A DNA stretch of 12,718 nucleotides from K189A clade bacterium (GCA_007571095.1 RKSB01000099.1:1-12718); one strand, 5' to 3'. Counted from the first letter of the stretch, positions 1 through 8,199 are shown. A program made the numbers and translations. The notes: generated by a model from the letters alone, not told the origin.

Positions 1-101
1 TCCATTCCGTTTTCTGAACATTCGGGCATCGGTCTCAATTGACGCTCGATTTAAAACGCTTCCAAAACAATACTGCGTATATATAAAGGAACAGGGCGAC
101 G

Positions 102-290
102 GTGCCATTCGTCATACTTGCCGATGCTGCCTGTGGCTTCTTTCCTACACAACAAACCGGCAGGGTGGCCAAGTGCTCGAAGGATACAGCACTCAGGGAT
201 ATTCAGGAATTGAAGGAGAGGGGCGTCTTTGTTCAGAACCCCGGAGGCGGGCGTAGCACAAGTTACAGGCTGTCAGGTCAAGAGAATTGA
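102..290 (+). pseudogene. Remnant of Fic-family protein C-terminus (winged-helix tail)
   Basis: About 40 C-terminal residues resemble the winged-helix end of Fic proteins of the DUF4172/Fic type: KCSKDTALRDIQELKERG followed by a GGGRSTSYRL ending, where the last helix and wing of that domain normally lie. The Fic catalytic core (HPFxxGNGR) is absent. In the 100 bases upstream the same frame is closed by TGA (15-17) and TAA (84-86), so this is a decayed 3' end and not a full gene. A GTG at 102 preceded by AAAGGA could in principle start a 62-residue peptide, but the first 15 residues do not look like Fic sequence, so I infer a broken gene. Fic/DUF4172 genes are often found in mobile or toxin-rich regions, which fits the accessory module downstream. 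Family assignment rests on motif memory alone. Confidence 0.5.
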
Positions 291-468
291 TCGTGTTTCC
301 ATGTAAGCAAAGCGGAATCCGAACCTGCGGATAATTTCTAACTCAAAGAGATACACCGCTCTTCAGTTCGGTGCTTCCTGTGTTAGGCCTGTCGCCTCTT
401 GAGTCTGTAAGGAATGCTGGCCGAATGAAAGTGAGTCGAGAAACCCTGGAAATAAGGAGTCTGCGCTT

Positions 469-771
469 GTGCTTATCGTGATGAACCGTTTCAAGGTCAA
501 ACCCGACCGCAGTGATCAGTTTGAAAAGGTCTGGAGGGATCGAGACTCTCATCTCGCAGGAGTGCCGGGCTTCAAATCCTTTTCTCTGCTACGTGGACCC
601 GAAGGCGAGGATCATGTCCTCTATGCTTCTCACACCGTCTGGGAATCCGAAGCAGCCTTTGAGGCATGGACTCGATCAGAGGCTTTTCGAAAAGCGCACG
701 CCCAAGCCGGAGAGGTCAAGGGCATTTATCTGGATCACCCCTATCTTGAGGTCTTTGAAGCGATCCTCTGA
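469..771 (+). CDS. Antibiotic biosynthesis monooxygenase (ABM) / IsdG-like heme monooxygenase family protein
   Basis: A complete 100-residue protein of the ABM fold, a dimeric ferredoxin-like alpha/beta barrel used by small cofactor-poor monooxygenases and by heme-degrading IsdG/HmoA enzymes. Family marks are the strand-1 motif MNRFKVKP, the VPGF turn (residues 32-35), the LLRG strand and the WESEAAFEAW helix. Asn6, Trp67 and His77 sit where IsdG/IsdI-type enzymes have their catalytic Asn/Trp/His triad, so heme breakdown is possible, although most ABM proteins have no proven substrate. The GTG start at 469 is chosen because AAGGAG (454-459) lies 9 bases upstream and because the family normally begins a few residues before MNRF; the ATG at 481 would cut off strand 1. 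The stop codon lies inside the left copy of a 33-bp repeat that recurs after the downstream helicase operon. Only 38 bases separate it from the helicase gene, so read-through is possible. Probably a resident gene, not part of the defence module. Confidence 0.85.
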   Translation: MLIVMNRFKVKPDRSDQFEKVWRDRDSHLAGVPGFKSFSLLRGPEGEDHVLYASHTVWESEAAFEAWTRSEAFRKAHAQAGEVKGIYLDHPYLEVFEAIL

Positions 772-796
772 ACGGATCCCCTTCGCCTGATAAAGC
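764..796. repeat. Left copy of 33-bp direct repeat bracketing the helicase operon
   Basis: TCCTCTGAACGGA, three variable bases, CCTTCGC and a divergent end finishing in AAAGC. By hand alignment it matches 8145-8177 at 28 of 33 positions without gaps; mismatches are at 777, 779, 787, 788 and 791. It covers the ABM stop codon (769-771) and ends 13 bases before the helicase start. Its placement on either side of exactly three genes suggests a boundary such as an attachment site, but a dispersed repeat is an alternative. Confidence 0.6.
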
Positions 797-809
797 TCCT
801 GCAGACTAA

Positions 810-3092
810 GTGCCCATGGACCACCATGATCAAAACGCTTTTAATTTGGCTGATGGTGAGCTGAAAGCCTTTATTCGTCTTTGCGCGTGCTTTGTTCTTC
901 TATACAAGTACAAGGATTTTTCAGATAAAGAAAAGGAATTTAGGGACTTTATCGACATCCTTTTGGAGATTAAGGATATAGACGCTGAAACCTTTAGCAA
1001 AACCCTTGACAGTATCAAGCACAAGGATGCCAGAAAAATTGCAGAACGACAGATGTGGACTCTGCAATTCCTCTCTGGAGAACAAAAACAAAAAATGCTC
1101 CAAATACTTGTCGAAATCTCTAAGGCCGATGACTTTTTTCATGCTAATGAGAAGCTTTTTCTGGAGGACGTGAAAAAGTATTGGGGTCTTGAAGTTGGCC
1201 TCGGCAAAGGCGAACTGAATTGGACTAAAGAGCAATTAGAAATAATCAAAGCCGACAAAGATAGAAGAGTGGTTGTAAACGCGATGCCGGGGTCAGGAAA
1301 AACTGCAGTCGCCTGTGCAAAAATATCCCACCTCATTAGTAATAGGGATGTTGCACCTCATCAAATTTGGCTTCTCAGTTTTACGCGTACTGCTGTTCAA
1401 GAACTAAGAGACAGAATAGCGAGCTTCGCTAAGAAAGATGAGGACGTCATCGGGGTAAAGATTGCCACTATCGACTCACGAGCTGGATCGCTGAGATCCG
1501 GGATGACTGACAAAGGAAGCAAAAATTCTTCACAAGGTTACGACCCGGCTATTTTAGAAACTCATCAGCTCCTTGAGGACAAGCGGGAAGACTTTGAGCA
1601 GGCTTTTGGGGGCGCATCGCACGTCATTATAGACGAGGCCCAGGATATTACGAGCATCAGGTGCCAGCTGATTGAGCGGATAGTGAACATGCTGCCACCC
1701 ACATGTGGTGTAACCATATTTGGCGATGAGGCTCAGGCGATCTACGGCTTTACGTCAGACGAAGAGGATGGTGCCGGAGGCCAGAATTATCTCGATGTTT
1801 TGAAAAGGCGTTATTCCAAAGATTTTGAATTTCTGCAATTAACCTCTATGCAAAGAACAGAGAATGTTCGTCTTCTTCAGGGGCTAGTTGATCTGAGACG
1901 AAATATTCAGGTCGACAGCCCGGAAGACGCGGAAGAAAAAATCTCTCAATTCGCCGATGCATCGGGCTTAAAAATTTTCTGGGAACCGAAAAATCTGCAT
2001 CTCTTAGACAACGACACTTTAATTCTTTTCAGACGTCGTTCAGATGTTTTGCAGGCCTTCGGTTTCGCAAGCGAAGCTAATCAAGAATACAGAATCCGAA
2101 TGAGTGGGTTACCTGTTATCTGCAGACCATGGATAGCACAAATATTATTTAGTAGAACCGGCGCTTTTGGACCTGGCATCGGGTTATACGGCGAACTGAT
2201 TTCCTTGGACAATTTTTATGAAGCTTGGCAGTGGGAAAATGAATACCCTCAAGGAGATCTTTTTCTGGACCGTGGAGACTCTGCCTTTTCTGGTTTTAAG
2301 AAGCTATTGAGTGTTGCAAACCAGGATGGGAAGATCTCGATAGAGAAGCTTCGAAAAGCTGTGAGTCGCCCCACACCTCCTGTTGAACTGTGCATTCCAG
2401 ATGTAGGAGCCGAAGGTCCTATATTAGGCACAATCCATGCCTCGAAAGGAAGAGAAGCAGAAGAGGTCAGATTATTTATAAGCTCAAGTTCTAAATCAGA
2501 TGCCAGTGATCAAGAAAAAGCTGAGGAAACAAGGGTTCTATTCGTTGGTGCCTCAAGGGCTAAAAAAAGACTTTCAGTCGGGAAAAGTTATAACTACGGA
2601 GGGAAAGGACTAGAAGGTAGTGGGCGCTCATGGAAGCGTACTAAAGAAGGAAAAATTCAGATAGAGATTGGAAGGCGCGGCGATTTTGACGTTGACTCCC
2701 TGGTTAACAAAAAAATGGTCACTGATAACGAAGCGATTGAGTTACAAGGCATGTTACCAGAACTCATATCATCTGGACCCAAAGATGTGGTGGCAATACG
2801 AAATGACAACGCAGAGTATCTTTACGATTTATACGTAGACCGGGAAGAAATATGGATTGGACGGTTTAATGGGGAGCTTAACGATGACTTATTCGAAATC
2901 AAAAAATGTATAGGGAGTTACAGCTACAGAGGGCTTCCAAAAGAAATTCCTCATTTACGGATGCTTGCATTGACCACAGTCGCAATACCCGACAACCAGA
3001 ATGAACGGACAGAGGCTATTGTAGATATAGCCCGAAAGTCTGGTTTTTGGTTGGCACCTATCGTAATGGGGTACCCAGCAGTCAAGCTGTAG
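810..3092 (+). CDS. UvrD/Rep-type SF1 helicase with TerB-like N-terminal domain (first gene of DISARM-like operon)
   Basis: An SF1A DNA helicase/translocase of 760 residues with a full motif set: Q-motif region around Gln142, Walker A AMPGSGKT (158-165, Lys164), motif Ia SFTRTAVQEL (190-199), Walker B IIDEAQD (273-279), motif III GDEAQAIYGF (305-314), motif IV arginine in QRTE (348-351), motif V TIHASKGREAEEV (541-553) and motif VI RVLFVGASRAKKRL (575-588). It should hydrolyse ATP and move on single-stranded DNA. Residues 15-130 are helical and resemble a TerB-like domain, notably ISKADDFFHANEKLFLEDV (103-121). Residues 611-760 have no family I recognise. The start is uncertain: GTG 810 or ATG 816 (two codons later), neither with a strong ribosome-binding site. 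The gene ends 3 bases before drmA, so the two are surely co-transcribed. The 38 bases upstream show no clear promoter, so expression may come from beyond the ABM gene. UvrD-like proteins are not among the usual DISARM components. Confidence 0.9.
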   Translation: MPMDHHDQNAFNLADGELKAFIRLCACFVLLYKYKDFSDKEKEFRDFIDILLEIKDIDAETFSKTLDSIKHKDARKIAERQMWTLQFLSGEQKQKMLQILVEISKADDFFHANEKLFLEDVKKYWGLEVGLGKGELNWTKEQLEIIKADKDRRVVVNAMPGSGKTAVACAKISHLISNRDVAPHQIWLLSFTRTAVQELRDRIASFAKKDEDVIGVKIATIDSRAGSLRSGMTDKGSKNSSQGYDPAILETHQLLEDKREDFEQAFGGASHVIIDEAQDITSIRCQLIERIVNMLPPTCGVTIFGDEAQAIYGFTSDEEDGAGGQNYLDVLKRRYSKDFEFLQLTSMQRTENVRLLQGLVDLRRNIQVDSPEDAEEKISQFADASGLKIFWEPKNLHLLDNDTLILFRRRSDVLQAFGFASEANQEYRIRMSGLPVICRPWIAQILFSRTGAFGPGIGLYGELISLDNFYEAWQWENEYPQGDLFLDRGDSAFSGFKKLLSVANQDGKISIEKLRKAVSRPTPPVELCIPDVGAEGPILGTIHASKGREAEEVRLFISSSSKSDASDQEKAEETRVLFVGASRAKKRLSVGKSYNYGGKGLEGSGRSWKRTKEGKIQIEIGRRGDFDVDSLVNKKMVTDNEAIELQGMLPELISSGPKDVVAIRNDNAEYLYDLYVDREEIWIGRFNGELNDDLFEIKKCIGSYSYRGLPKEIPHLRMLALTTVAIPDNQNERTEAIVDIARKSGFWLAPIVMGYPAVKL

Positions 3093-3095
3093 AAA

Positions 3096-6000
3096 ATGCA
3101 GGACGCGAGAGAGGTTTTTATAAAACGCCTGAAGGAGGACCTGATCGGTCCATTGGAAGGTGAAAACGGAATATTATTCGGCAGGCCATCAGGCCATTAT
3201 TTAACGGGTATAGTCTACCCTAGAGAAACGCGAATTCCTGGCTCCGAGCAAGATGACACAGAGGAGGTGCACGAAGGAAAGGATAAGGGAGATGACTCTA
3301 CAGAGGTTGGCGTGAGCGGATTTAGGAGATTTAAACCCTGTACTGCAGGAGTTTCATTTGCAATTTCCGGTGACACAAAAAAAGAAACGATCGGCCTGAA
3401 AATTCGCTTTGGTAGATACCATCAAGAAGACTTCCATGGCCTCATCCTCTTTTATCCAGATAGCAAGGACAACCCAAAGCACGAGCCAGATAAGTGCTGG
3501 AGAAGAATCCAGCATGAGGTAATTAAAAAAGTCAAACTAAATCAAGACGCAAAGAAAATTACCCTTAAGGGGCCCGGACTGGAGAACCTCGAGATTTTTC
3601 TGCGGAGAAAGTGCCTGGAGGACTGTTCAATAGTTACCGTGCAGGTAATTAATGCATTCAAGCCTGAGAAAGATGACGATTTCTCTGTCATTGACGAGAA
3701 CAGCCTGTTTCAATTTTCATTGTCGGTTTCGGTTGCTGGCAAAACCGTTTTCCACCCCCGCAAACCAAATGCCAGCGACTCAGATGAAGACAACCGAATA
3801 TCAAACTTAATTTATCGAGACGTCAGGGAATTTGCTACAGGCCACAATTGTAGCGCGACCTGGTCATTGGATGATAAGACTGGAGACTGCATTGAAGTCA
3901 AATCCACCTGGATGCCGACCGAAGAAGTGAAGCCAATTGATCATTCCGGCGACAAAATTTTCCAAAACATCATCAGCCAAACACCTGTAGGAAATTTATC
4001 TGCTCAAGCGATGTACGAGTCTTCTGATGTTTTGTTGGAATTATCGACGGCAGTGTCCGATGCCTACGACTCCTGGATTGATGAACAAATTAAACGAATA
4101 GGTCAACTGGATAAGCAGTTCGTTGAGCAGGCAAAGGCAAACATGGAAAAGTGTCGTTCTGCCGGACTTCGAATAAAGGAAGGCATTCAGTACCTAGCGG
4201 AGCAGCACGATGCCCGAAAAGCTTTCCAGATCGCAAACCTCGTCATGAGAGTTCAGAGAAGCTGGTCTGATGGACAACCTGACTGGCAACAGCCAAATGG
4301 TGCTGACCTGATCTGGAGACCCTTCCAGTTGGCCTTTGTCCTTATGTGCATTCCGTCTTCGAGTGAGAGGAGGCATGAAGACAGAAATATTCTTGACCTG
4401 CTTTGGTTTCCTACGGGCGGCGGCAAGACAGAGGCTTATCTGCTGTTGTCGGCTTACACACTCATCCTTAGACGAATGCGTAATCCACAACAAGCTGCCG
4501 GGCTGAGTGTGGTAATGAGATACACCCTTAGAACTTTGACGGTGCAACAGTATCAGAGAGCAGCGGCAATGATTACCGCATGCGAGGCCATAAGAACGGA
4601 AAAATACAGCAAATTATTGGGTCAAGAACGTTTCTCAATCGGCCTATGGGTCGGAGAAGCATCCACACCGAACAAATTGCCTGAAGCTTACAAAGCACTG
4701 AACAGAGAAGTTAATCCAACATCCACTCCAGCGCAAATAAAGACTTGCCCGCGCTGCAACAGTGCTCTGAGCTGGCATTCCTCTGGGTCCAGCGAAAAAG
4801 TCTCTGTAACCTGCACTAATGAAAATTGCAGAGACTCAGATCTGTTCAAGGACTTGCCCTTTCTTGCGGTCGATGAACAAATTTATGCAGAAGTTCCCTC
4901 TTTATTGATAGGCACTGTGGATAAGTTCGCACAGATTACGAGGAATGAGCCGTGCGGAAATCTGTTTGGCATCGCCTCTGACAGGCTACCTCCTGACCTG
5001 ATAATACAAGACGAGCTTCACCTGATTTCTGGCCCGTTAGGTTCTTTAACAGGCATATATGAACTGGCCATAGACGAACTTTGCAGAACGGAAGAAGGAC
5101 GCGCCAAAATTATTGGTTCTACTGCAACAATACGGAGAGCAGAAGAACAAGTAAGGGCATTATTTGACAGAGAGGCGTTTCAGTTTCCGCCAGCAGCCAT
5201 AGACGCTCATGCTAATGGTTTTGCAAAGACGGATGATGATAGCGACGGCAGACTATATGTAGGCCTGTCCTCAGCAGGAAGATCTCGAAAGATTGCGCTT
5301 CAGGCCATAGCCGCTTCGCTTCTTCAAACAGGCAAATCCATTGAAGTCACTGAAGGCAGAAGGAAGTTCTACGAAACACTCGTCTCTTATTATATTTCCC
5401 TGAGGGAACTTGGCGGTGCATTGGTAGTCATGCAGGATGCCGTTCCAGACTCAATCAAGGCCATTGCCAAACGCAGAAGCGAAGAAGCAAGACGCTTATC
5501 GATCCCAGAGGAATTGACCAGTCGAAAAGCTTCATCGGAAATTCCTGTTATTTTGAACTCGTTAGCTCGAGAATCCTCAGAAGACGGGTTCATAGATATC
5601 CTGCTGGCCAGCAACATGCTCAGTGTTGGAGTGGACATACCCAGGTTGGGTTTGATGCTGGTAAATGGCCAGCCAAAATCTATGACTGAGTATATTCAGG
5701 CTACAAGCCGTGTTGGCAGAACATCAGACGGTCCGGGACTTGTAGTGATCTTGTATAACGACGGCAAGATCAGGGATAAAGCTCATTTTGAGACTTTCAA
5801 AACCTGGCATTCATCCTTGTACCGTTCGGTGGAAGCATCCAGTGTTACACCCTTTGCTTCAAGGGCAAGAGACAAAGCGCTTCATGCTCCCTTGGTTGCT
5901 CTGGCCCGCCATAAACTCGGCATGAAGAATGTCAAACTTATGGATACCGAGAAAAGCCGGATAATCAAAGAACTCCTTCCAGCATTTGAAGCTCGAATCA

Positions 6001-6284
6001 ATCGTATTGATAAACGGGAAACTCAAGCTTCACTGAAGGAACTGAACGAGTTCCTTGATTACTGGCAGGAGTGCTCTGGGCTCAAATATTTCTGGAATGA
6101 ACACAAGAAACCTTCGGATTCGCTCCTGATTTCAGCTGAAAAAGAGGCCGCCAGAGAAGCCTCCGGTCAAAAACGATCTCCCGCAAAGTCGACTCCGAAT
6201 TCCCTGAGAAACGTGGAGCCGTCAACTTTATTTAAGCTAAGGGAACATGTCTGGGTCGCCCATGTGGAGGAAAAAAGTGCCTAA
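3096..6284 (+). CDS. drmA: DrmA-like SF2 helicase (DISARM core)
   Basis: A 1062-residue SF2 helicase of the DrmA family. In DISARM, DrmA binds DNA with DrmB and supplies the ATP-driven motor for methylation-independent phage restriction. Visible parts: an N-terminal non-helicase region (1-430) including YLTGIVYPRETRI (35-47); Walker A FPTGGGKTEAYL (438-449); motif Ia YTLRTLTVQQYQRA (476-489); a four-cysteine zinc-ribbon-like insert, CPRC (551-554) with Cys573 and Cys578; GTVDKFAQ (606-613); a DEAH-type box QDELHLISGPLG (638-649); motif III GSTATI (674-679); and a second RecA lobe ending in SNMLSVGVDIPRLGLM (839-854) and EYIQATSRVGR (865-875), with the arginine finger. The tail carries SLRNVEPS (1036-1043), which I associate with DrmA C-termini. 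Nothing looks truncated. ATG 3096 follows the previous stop by 3 bases without a clear ribosome-binding site, suggesting coupled translation, and the end overlaps drmB by 8 bases. Assignment is from family motifs; the symbol is by homology only. Confidence 0.88.
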   Translation: MQDAREVFIKRLKEDLIGPLEGENGILFGRPSGHYLTGIVYPRETRIPGSEQDDTEEVHEGKDKGDDSTEVGVSGFRRFKPCTAGVSFAISGDTKKETIGLKIRFGRYHQEDFHGLILFYPDSKDNPKHEPDKCWRRIQHEVIKKVKLNQDAKKITLKGPGLENLEIFLRRKCLEDCSIVTVQVINAFKPEKDDDFSVIDENSLFQFSLSVSVAGKTVFHPRKPNASDSDEDNRISNLIYRDVREFATGHNCSATWSLDDKTGDCIEVKSTWMPTEEVKPIDHSGDKIFQNIISQTPVGNLSAQAMYESSDVLLELSTAVSDAYDSWIDEQIKRIGQLDKQFVEQAKANMEKCRSAGLRIKEGIQYLAEQHDARKAFQIANLVMRVQRSWSDGQPDWQQPNGADLIWRPFQLAFVLMCIPSSSERRHEDRNILDLLWFPTGGGKTEAYLLLSAYTLILRRMRNPQQAAGLSVVMRYTLRTLTVQQYQRAAAMITACEAIRTEKYSKLLGQERFSIGLWVGEASTPNKLPEAYKALNREVNPTSTPAQIKTCPRCNSALSWHSSGSSEKVSVTCTNENCRDSDLFKDLPFLAVDEQIYAEVPSLLIGTVDKFAQITRNEPCGNLFGIASDRLPPDLIIQDELHLISGPLGSLTGIYELAIDELCRTEEGRAKIIGSTATIRRAEEQVRALFDREAFQFPPAAIDAHANGFAKTDDDSDGRLYVGLSSAGRSRKIALQAIAASLLQTGKSIEVTEGRRKFYETLVSYYISLRELGGALVVMQDAVPDSIKAIAKRRSEEARRLSIPEELTSRKASSEIPVILNSLARESSEDGFIDILLASNMLSVGVDIPRLGLMLVNGQPKSMTEYIQATSRVGRTSDGPGLVVILYNDGKIRDKAHFETFKTWHSSLYRSVEASSVTPFASRARDKALHAPLVALARHKLGMKNVKLMDTEKSRIIKELLPAFEARINRIDKRETQASLKELNEFLDYWQECSGLKYFWNEHKKPSDSLLISAEKEAAREASGQKRSPAKSTPNSLRNVEPSTLFKLREHVWVAHVEEKSA

Positions 6285-8127
6285 CTATGAGTTGGGAGAA
6301 ATAAGACGCTCTCGTTTGATTCAGCATGGCCCCGGAGCAATTATTGATTTCCGGGCAGGCGATAAGGGCGGAGGATCTGTTTCAGTCCTCACCTCAGGGT
6401 TGGATCATTGGGAAAAATCAGCGCGAATCCTTAATCCATATATCGATACTAACGCTGTTTTTGAACCCAGACTGCAGCGTAAACTTAACAAACGATACTT
6501 CATGCAATCTCCGGTAATCCTGGAAAATAAAAAGGACGACGAAACCTATAAGCCTTATATACAGGGAATAAGGTTTCCGAAGTGGATGATTTGTCCATTA
6601 TGTGACCGCCTCGACAAAGAAGACAAATTTGACCAGGAGCCCGGAGACCCTTCACGATGGTGTACGAAGTGTAGTAATAAAAAAGGCTCTCGAGTGCACG
6701 TTGTTCCGGTGCGTTTTGTGGCAGCCTGCGAAAATGGACACATAGAAGACTTCCCATGGAAGCGTTTTCTTGCAAAAGAATCAGGCAGGGAGCTTTGTGA
6801 GGAAAACTCTTGTAAATTGGTTCTGAGCTCCGACGGAACTTCCTTTGCTCTGGAAAGTATTTTCATAAGTTGTGAGCAATGCAGAGCCAGAGCTTCACTT
6901 GGTGGCATATTCGCAAAGAATTTATTTAAAGCTCTAGGGTTTAGATGTAGTGGTAACAGACCGTGGATCGGAGATAAAGAAAAAGGTTGCCCTGCTTTCA
7001 TGAAAACCATTCAACCGGATGCATCCAATATCTATTTTGCGAAAGTTGTATCGGCATTAGTCATACCGCCCTGGGAAGAGCCCCTTGAGGAACAGTTGCC
7101 AATTAATTGGGATGCCTTGAAGGGAAAAACAGGGAAGGAACTCGCTGATGCACTCTCAGTGATAGTTCGACCAGATTCAATGAGTCCTGAAGAGCTGGTT
7201 GAGCAGGTCGAACGCAGGCTCCAATATTCATCAAACAAAGAAATAAAGGATTTGAGACAAGAAGAGTATCCGAACTTTACAGAGGCAACTGAAAATCCGC
7301 CGACTAATAGTTCAACGAAAAAACTCAGTGTCAGAAAACAAAAAGTTCCAGAGAGATTTCGGGAATTTATAAGCGCACTCGCAAAAGTCGAGCGACTAAC
7401 GGAAGTAAGAGTTCAAACAGGGTTCAGCAGGATTTTGCCCCCTACCCCGAGATATGACCGCAAGGATGAAAAATCGCTTTCTTCCAAGCCTTTGCATTGG
7501 TTGCCCGCTTCAGTAGTGAAAGGAGAAGGTATTTTTTTCTCTTTGCATGAGCCCAGCCTTAATAAATGGAAAGCTAACCCGGTCATAGAAGAAAGAACAG
7601 AACAAATCCTTGTCTCTTATAAGGAATGGTTATCAATAAGGAACCGGGGATATGAAGAACAAGATCTCCGTATAACTCCTGAATTCATTCTCATACATAC
7701 CCTTGCCCATTTATTCATAAGACAGCTCTCCCTGAACAGTGGTTACAACACAGCTTCAATCAGGGAGCGGGTTTATTGCGGTGGAGATGCGCCATCAATG
7801 AAAGGCGTTTTAATTTTTACGGGAACAAATGATTCAGATGGCACGCTTGGTGGCCTTGCCAGACTATCAGAGCCCTCTTTGTTCGAAGCATTGGTTAAAG
7901 ATGCTTTGGGCGAAGCGATTTGGTGCGCCTCTGACCCGATATGTTCAGAGGGTATTACTTCAACTTCTGAAAACCTAAACAACACAGCTTGCCATGCCTG
8001 CGTACTACTCCCGGAAACATCATGTGAGTACTCCAATCGTTTTTTGGATCGTTCCTTTGTAGTAGGTTCCCCTGAAGACAGAACCTTCGGATTCTTTTCT
8101 CAGCTAACTGATGAGGTTATCCGGTAA
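6277..8127 (+). CDS. drmB: DrmB-like DUF1998 domain protein (DISARM core)
   Basis: DUF1998-type protein, the family of DISARM DrmB, the partner that binds DrmA. The start is put at GTG 6277 because GGAGG (6266-6270) stands 6 bases before it and the protein then opens with VPNYELGEIRRSRLIQHGPG, the usual DrmB beginning; ATG 6247 and 6262 are in frame but give an unlikely extra leader. The start overlaps the drmA stop by 8 bases, a coupled arrangement. Numbered from 6277 (616 residues): CPLC (106-109) and CTKC (129-132) form a likely zinc ribbon, followed by CENGHIEDFPW (151-161), CEQC (199-202), HTLAHLFIRQLSLNSGYNT (474-492) and DGTLGGLARL (521-530) of the DUF1998 part, and a last cysteine cluster at Cys550, Cys556, CHAC (572-575) and Cys583. 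Length is ordinary for DrmB. No DrmC (phospholipase D) or methyltransferase gene follows; the module ends here. Confidence 0.88.
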   Translation: MPNYELGEIRRSRLIQHGPGAIIDFRAGDKGGGSVSVLTSGLDHWEKSARILNPYIDTNAVFEPRLQRKLNKRYFMQSPVILENKKDDETYKPYIQGIRFPKWMICPLCDRLDKEDKFDQEPGDPSRWCTKCSNKKGSRVHVVPVRFVAACENGHIEDFPWKRFLAKESGRELCEENSCKLVLSSDGTSFALESIFISCEQCRARASLGGIFAKNLFKALGFRCSGNRPWIGDKEKGCPAFMKTIQPDASNIYFAKVVSALVIPPWEEPLEEQLPINWDALKGKTGKELADALSVIVRPDSMSPEELVEQVERRLQYSSNKEIKDLRQEEYPNFTEATENPPTNSSTKKLSVRKQKVPERFREFISALAKVERLTEVRVQTGFSRILPPTPRYDRKDEKSLSSKPLHWLPASVVKGEGIFFSLHEPSLNKWKANPVIEERTEQILVSYKEWLSIRNRGYEEQDLRITPEFILIHTLAHLFIRQLSLNSGYNTASIRERVYCGGDAPSMKGVLIFTGTNDSDGTLGGLARLSEPSLFEALVKDALGEAIWCASDPICSEGITSTSENLNNTACHACVLLPETSCEYSNRFLDRSFVVGSPEDRTFGFFSQLTDEVIR

Positions 8128-8144
8128 GGTTTCTTGCTTTCAGC

Positions 8145-8177
8145 TCCTCTGAACGGAACTCCTTCGCTCGAAAAAGC
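8145..8177. repeat. Right copy of 33-bp direct repeat bracketing the helicase operon
   Basis: Matches 764-796 at 28 of 33 positions in the same orientation, with blocks TCCTCTGAACGGA and CCTTCGC unchanged. It begins 17 bases after the drmB stop. The pair encloses the UvrD-like, drmA and drmB genes and nothing else, a span of about 7.4 kb. Confidence 0.6.
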
Positions 8178-8199
8178 CGAAAGGGCAAGCCCAAGATAC

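Noticed and set aside
764..8177. Insertion sequence or transposon ends
   Set aside because: The flanking repeats are direct, not inverted, and no transposase or integrase is encoded between them.
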